In this document: positions 8,740 through 12,714 of the stretch, piece after piece
Layout of the letters: each line of letters begins with the position of its first letter
Numbering within the stretch: position 1 is the stretch's first letter
Assembly: GCA_025677835.1 (NCBI GenBank)
Contig: JAIXMR010000194.1
Coordinates: 1 to 12,714 of the forward strand
Source of the DNA: Sporodiniella umbellata
Taxonomy: Eukaryota; Mucoromycota; Mucoromycetes; Mucorales; Rhizopodaceae
Reading direction: 5' to 3'
DNA length: 12,714 nt
Made by a program: the position numbers and the translations under genes
The notes under the pieces: model-generated
Seen by the model: only the letters and a program-made list of their open reading frames with translations
Told to the model about the DNA's origin: nothing
Databases searched by the model: none

Positions 8740-10185
8740 CGGCTAAATAATTATCCTGGAGAGGTTCGATTAAGTTTACCAAATTTTCCCCTGACATTAT
8801 TAGATCTAACTCGTACAAGGTCAAACCAATACGATGATCTGTCACTCGGTTCTATCCAAATAGAAATACCATAGGAATGTAAGCTCTTTTTCCATCTCTC
8901 TTTTTTATTATAAATTACCTGTGGATAATTATAGGTTCTGATTTTCTCAGATCTATCGCCTGAGCCTATTTGTTTATTTCGTGAATCTCGTCTATTCTGA
9001 TCGTTTTGTGAACGCTCTCGATCATAGATCTTTGCTCTTAAAACCTTCAGACCCTTTTGTTTGTTTTTATGTTGAGATCGTTCATCTTGCATAGCTACAA
9101 CTAACCCAGTAGGTATATGCGTAATTCTGACAGCACTATCAGTTGTGTTTACATGTTGGCCACCGGCGCCAGAGGCTCTATAAACGTCAATCTTCAAATC
9201 TGAATCTTTGATTTGAACTTGAACCTATTAAAAATCAGCCTTTTTTTTTTTTTTTTTTTTTGATGTTATTACCTCAGTAGGTTGGGACATGATAGCCACA
9301 GTAGCAGTGGATGTGTGTATTCTTCCTTGCGATTCTGTAGCAGGAACGCGTTGAACTCTGGAACCATAAAAAGAAAACAATAAAAATATATAAGAAAAAA
9401 CAAATAACAAACCAATATGTTGATTGACAAATATACCTATGAACCCCTGACTCAAATTTAAGAACACCGAAAACACTTTTTCCACTAATATTAACAGTAA
9501 TATCCTTGGAAGAAAAAATAAAAAAGGAGAGCATTTGTCAATTTCAAATCTGATTTAAAATATGCAAAGTTTTTTTTTAAAAAAAAAGTTACCTTAAAAC
9601 CTTTGCCTCCCACTTCTTCCGAGCATGTCAATACCTCCCACTTCCATCTTTTGGACTGAGAAAATCTCTCATACATACGGGACAAATCAGTAGTAAAAAT
9701 CGAGGCTTCATCGCCGCCAGCTCCAGCCCGTATTTCCAGTATAACAGACGTATCGTCCGCCTCATCTTTTGGTGCGAGCTCAGCTATAATATTTTTCTCC
9801 AAAAGTTCTATTGTAGTGGTCAATTCTTTACACTCTTCATCAGCTAAATCTCTTATATCACTATCTTCGCTATTGGATGAAAGGTTTTGTGCTTCATGCA
9901 GCTCTCTCAAAGTTTGCTGCCATTTTTCAAACAAACTCTTTGGTTCAACTAGTGTAGCTAGCTCTTTAGAATTTTTTGTCAATTCAGAAGGATCCAGTGT
10001 CTCATTTAGCTTAAAAATGATTTCGTCATGTCTTTTGGAGAGTTGGGACAGCCTTTTTTCGAGGTTTGGGGTGATTTTGGAGGACCCTATGAAACCTGAA
10101 ATCAAACAGTTAGATTATCACTTGACGATTGTCCGTTACTTTTAGTTGAGAAACGGGCAAGGCTTAAAATTTTTTTAAAAGTCAT
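8720..10185 (-). CDS. MRF1: mitochondrial peptide chain release factor 1 (class I)
   Basis: It ends translation on mitochondrial ribosomes by reading UAA/UAG and triggering release of the peptide. Exons 10185-10140, 10095-9593, 9504-9437, 9357-9273, 9224-8919 and 8851-8720 are all in phase and give 379 residues, typical for the family. The start [15 protein letters not shown] is a basic, acid-free mitochondrial presequence. A coiled N-terminal domain ([15 protein letters not shown]) is followed by [13 protein letters not shown], which is classic for RF1/RF2. The PAT tripeptide (about residues 211-213) marks RF1-type stop codon specificity, and GGQ (about residues 255-257; 9164-9156) is the catalytic motif in [11 protein letters not shown]. 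It continues with [33 protein letters not shown] and LEK, TAA. The ATG at 10185 is chosen because it gives the presequence and joins in phase through a 44-nt intron with a ctaac branch site. The introns are 44, 88, 79, 48 and 67 nt. Confidence 0.96.
9241..9261. repeat. 21-nt poly-T (poly-A in sense) filling much of a 48-nt intron
   Basis: It lies in intron 4 of the release factor gene (9272-9225). In the transcript the intron is GTAATAACATC, then about 21 A, then a short tail ending ttaatag. Almost no pyrimidine tract precedes the acceptor. Confidence 0.9.
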
Positions 10186-10622
10186 AAAATATTGACAAGG
10201 AAAATGTGCATAAAATTTTTTATTCTATCCAACTAATTCAACAACAGATACCCTCTGAAGACAACCTGAGCCAATAAAAACGAGAAAAACAGTAGGAACT
10301 TACACTGAATTGAAAGAATGAAACGGATTTCTAGTCTTGGATCTTTAATAACATAAAAAGGGGGTAGTCTAAAGACTAAGCTGACTGTATAAAACGCTTA
10401 TCAATACCACAATGTATTCTATAATGTCTGTTCTTATTAGGATGCAACTGTTTTCGGATACCATTTATCTTTTTTAAATACAAAGGTATCCTCTTTTTTT
10501 CCTCGTAGCTGTTTAGAACTTTTTTTTTTTTTTTTTTTTTAGCAATTGAGAAGCAAAGCACGAGATACACATATTCGAAAAGCTATTCAAAAGCTGTGGT
10601 GGAATTTATTAAAACTGCAGTC
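10186..10622. other. intergenic: release factor promoter / importin 3' region
   Basis: This 437-nt spacer contains a run of 21 T (10520-10540), a small inverted repeat TAGTCT-AA-AGACTA (10365-10378), and an ATTGG (CCAAT-type) pentamer on the minus strand near 10271-10276, about 90 nt upstream of the release factor ATG. The last is at a plausible distance for a CCAAT box, but a pentamer is weak evidence. The open frames here are short, lack family similarity and are AT-biased. I see no tRNA or snoRNA. Confidence 0.7.
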
Positions 10623-12714
10623 TTACTGTATCAACATATATATTTGTTTTAATAAAATGGGATCGGATTGCTCGATAAAGGGTAAAACTAATGGGTGTCG
10701 AGCGGAGTCGCTGATAAGCTTAACAAGATCCGTAGTATATACTAAGTCATGGTGGGAGATCTAAGTTGTGTAAGGTAAGCCTAGGTTTTTAGTATAATGT
10801 GTTGTTTCTATATACCTTGTACTTTCTTTCTTTTTCGATACTGTTTTCTATTTCGTAAACATCACCTTCCATATCTACTTCATGATACAGTACTCTATTT
10901 GAAATATTCAATATTCATTTTTTCACCCATTAGTTTACATACTGCTCTTTTTCTGTCTCTTTGGTCTCTACTCCCACATCAGTCCATACTGCAACTATAT
11001 TGGGTAGTTTATTTAACACGACTTTATTCCCAGTTAGCAATAGTTGCGTAAAACCAATACATGCTAGCTTTCTTGCTCTTGTTTGACTCAAATTGTCAAA
11101 CTAGTAAACTGGTTAAAATTAATATTTGGGCTTCTTACAAACCTTATCAAACCAAGCATCGAGTACACAGCTTAAAAACTGCTCAGGTTGTTGGGAATTC
11201 ATAGATTCTATTGCACTGAGCACAAAAATGTTGTCGTATATTGCCAATCGAGATAAAAGGTTCATATAATTCATAATTGCATAGCCGTATATATTTCCAT
11301 TTTGAAGTAATAAAACAATGTTATTTAATAGCTTTGACTCTATTAAAGCTTCACGATATATCTCCAATGGAACAGACTGAAATGCTAAATCTAAAGTGTG
11401 TACAATATACGCCGCCGCTTGCTCTCGTGATTGACATACTTTATAACTCAATTTAGTAAACAAAGTCAAGGAAAAAAACATTGTTGACGAAGGGTCCAGC
11501 ATTATATAGCTATCGATAATCTTCAGCACCTTACGCAAGTTTTCTGTGTCGTGATCTAAAAATTCCAATGCTGCAGGTAGCAGGGACATCATTTGAGAAG
11601 TGGGTGTCGGTGTACATTGCAAAAGTGTCCACCATAGGTCCAAGGAGTCTTCAAGTAGATAAACATGAGACTCCTTTAATCGAAGAAAAATATTAGATTC
11701 AAAACAAAATAAAATAAAAAACCAAGCTTACGTTATTTTTATCAATACAATACTGAATGATAGGAACGAGAAAGCCATGCAACTGGACAGAATCTATATT
11801 GATGACCTGAATCAATTGTCAGTCTCATTTTTTTTTGTAAATTGATAATATAAAGCCATTACTTACCCCAACTAATTTGGTGTATGTAACTACTAACGAA
11901 GATTGAAGCAAAGGCTCGGTTTCTAAATTCCAAAGCGATGATAAGCGATGAAGAATCAGTTCAGCATAAGGGAAAACCTATAATTCAACTGTCATAAGTA
12001 TATATAACGATATAAAAAGCGGACTATACCTCAGGTCCAGCCCTATCTATAATGGCTGACAAGTAGGAAATCAGCTTTTTTGTAATATCCAAATCTTCAG
12101 CAATATGAAGTATATTCAATAAGGAGTGGACAGCGGTTCCTAAGTATGGCAGTATAATTTGAATATCAAAATCCCAATCTTCCATAGCGCTTTTGAGAGC
12201 TTGTGCAGCAGTCAGCCGCACTACTAAATCCTCATTTTCACCCATAAGGTCAATTAAAACCTCATATACAACCTTCCGACAGTCTGAACTTATACTTTCC
12301 GTAATCCATTTACCCAAAAGCCAAGCAATACGGCGCCTCAATACTTTAAAAGAGGCATCCTTTTGTTTGGCTTCTAACTGTAACCTGTTGATGACAAAAG
12401 ACTCGAAATCAAACCTGCCGTAAATTGAGTTTACACCTAATCCAATAGCTGTATACACAGAGTCTTTGAATAGTAGCGCTTGATAATCTTTAACATCTGT
12501 TGTAAGGTAATGTTTAGTTGTTATCCATACTTTTTTGTTTTATTTCAATCTTGAATTTATTTACCAGCAACACGATCAACTAAGGATATCAAAACAGGAA
12601 TAAGTGAGTCTCTGTTTTTAGACAACAAGTTCATAAAGGTAACTTCGGCACAAGGTCTAATTTCAAACTCCCAATTCTCTGAGTCAGCAAGGTTTACCCA
12701 CCCCTCTGGATCTT
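10623..12714 (-). CDS. KAP120: importin-beta family karyopherin, importin-11/Kap120 type; N-terminus off the window
   Basis: Nuclear transport receptor built of HEAT repeats; importin-11 family members carry cargo such as ubiquitin-conjugating enzymes (animals) or ribosome-related factors (yeast Kap120). Exons 12714-12565, 12496-12030, 11977-11867, 11806-11732, 11673-11143, 11100-10943, 10894-10816 and 10760-10623 are in phase and give the last 568 residues of a protein usually near 1000. Family signatures: DPEGWVN, WEFEIRPCAEV, LLFKDSVYTAIGLG, RRRIAWLLGKWI, DLVVRLTAAQALKSAMEDWDF, a run of helical HEAT repeats, WFDKFDNLSQTRARKLACIGF, VWTDVGVETKE and an acidic EVDMEGDVYEIENSIEKER stretch before ISHHDLVYTTDLVKLI. 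The end is YMLIQ, TAA at 10623. The introns are 42-68 nt with GT-AG ends. Two joins used GTTTGT (11142) and GTATGT (10942) rather than overlapping donors because only these keep the frame. The choice between animal-type importin-11 and yeast Kap120 naming is by similarity only. Confidence 0.93.

Noticed and set aside
10096..10121. A 26-nt intron at the start of the release factor gene
   Set aside because: A donor 18 nt further upstream in the same phase (GTAACG) gives a 44-nt intron that contains the same branch site and matches the local minimum intron size.
10365..10378. TAGTCT-AA-AGACTA inverted repeat
   Set aside because: The 6-bp arms and 2-nt loop are too small to form a stable hairpin or be called a site; such a repeat is expected by chance in a window of this size.
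10546..11051. Plus-strand open frames of 72 and 84 codons
   Set aside because: They are antisense to the last exons of the importin gene, which read as conserved C-terminal sequence.

Overview
The window looks like nuclear DNA from an early-diverging fungus, most likely Mucoromycota; the phylum is an inference. It is AT-rich, full of long A/T homopolymers, and densely packed with genes broken by many very short introns (mostly 42-107 nt, GT-AG). All six genes lie on the minus strand, so the window reads from right to left. Each was rebuilt by joining exons whose reading phases agree and whose joined protein matches a known family. Every complete gene ends in TAA.

Layout in the direction of transcription: (1) 12714-10623, the C-terminal part of a karyopherin of the importin-11/Kap120 type (8 exons, N-terminus off the edge). 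(2) 10185-8720, a complete mitochondrial class I release factor, mtRF1/Mrf1 (6 exons, presequence, PAT and GGQ motifs). (3) about 8739-6128, dolichol kinase (Sec59/DOLK type, 9 exons), whose first coding exon has no in-frame ATG. (4) 5808-4096, an unrecognised protein of about 374 residues with a helical N-terminal half and a disordered tail carrying a PP1-docking-like RVSF motif and several SP/TP sites. (5) 3781-2376, the FG nucleoporin Nup54/Nup57 (4 exons). (6) 2057-<1, a Sec1/Munc18 exocytic SM protein (12 exons in the window, C-terminus off the edge).

The genes are housekeeping genes with unrelated jobs (nuclear import, the nuclear pore, mitochondrial translation, ER N-glycosylation and exocytosis), so this is a co-oriented cluster and not a pathway locus. 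I saw no mobile element, tRNA, rRNA or CRISPR. The most interesting points concern gene structure: a 7-nt microexon next to an (AG)n repeat and a GC-AG intron in the Sec1 gene, the missing start codon of dolichol kinase, the unrecognised gene with its PP1/CDK-like signature, and long homopolymers found only outside exons.
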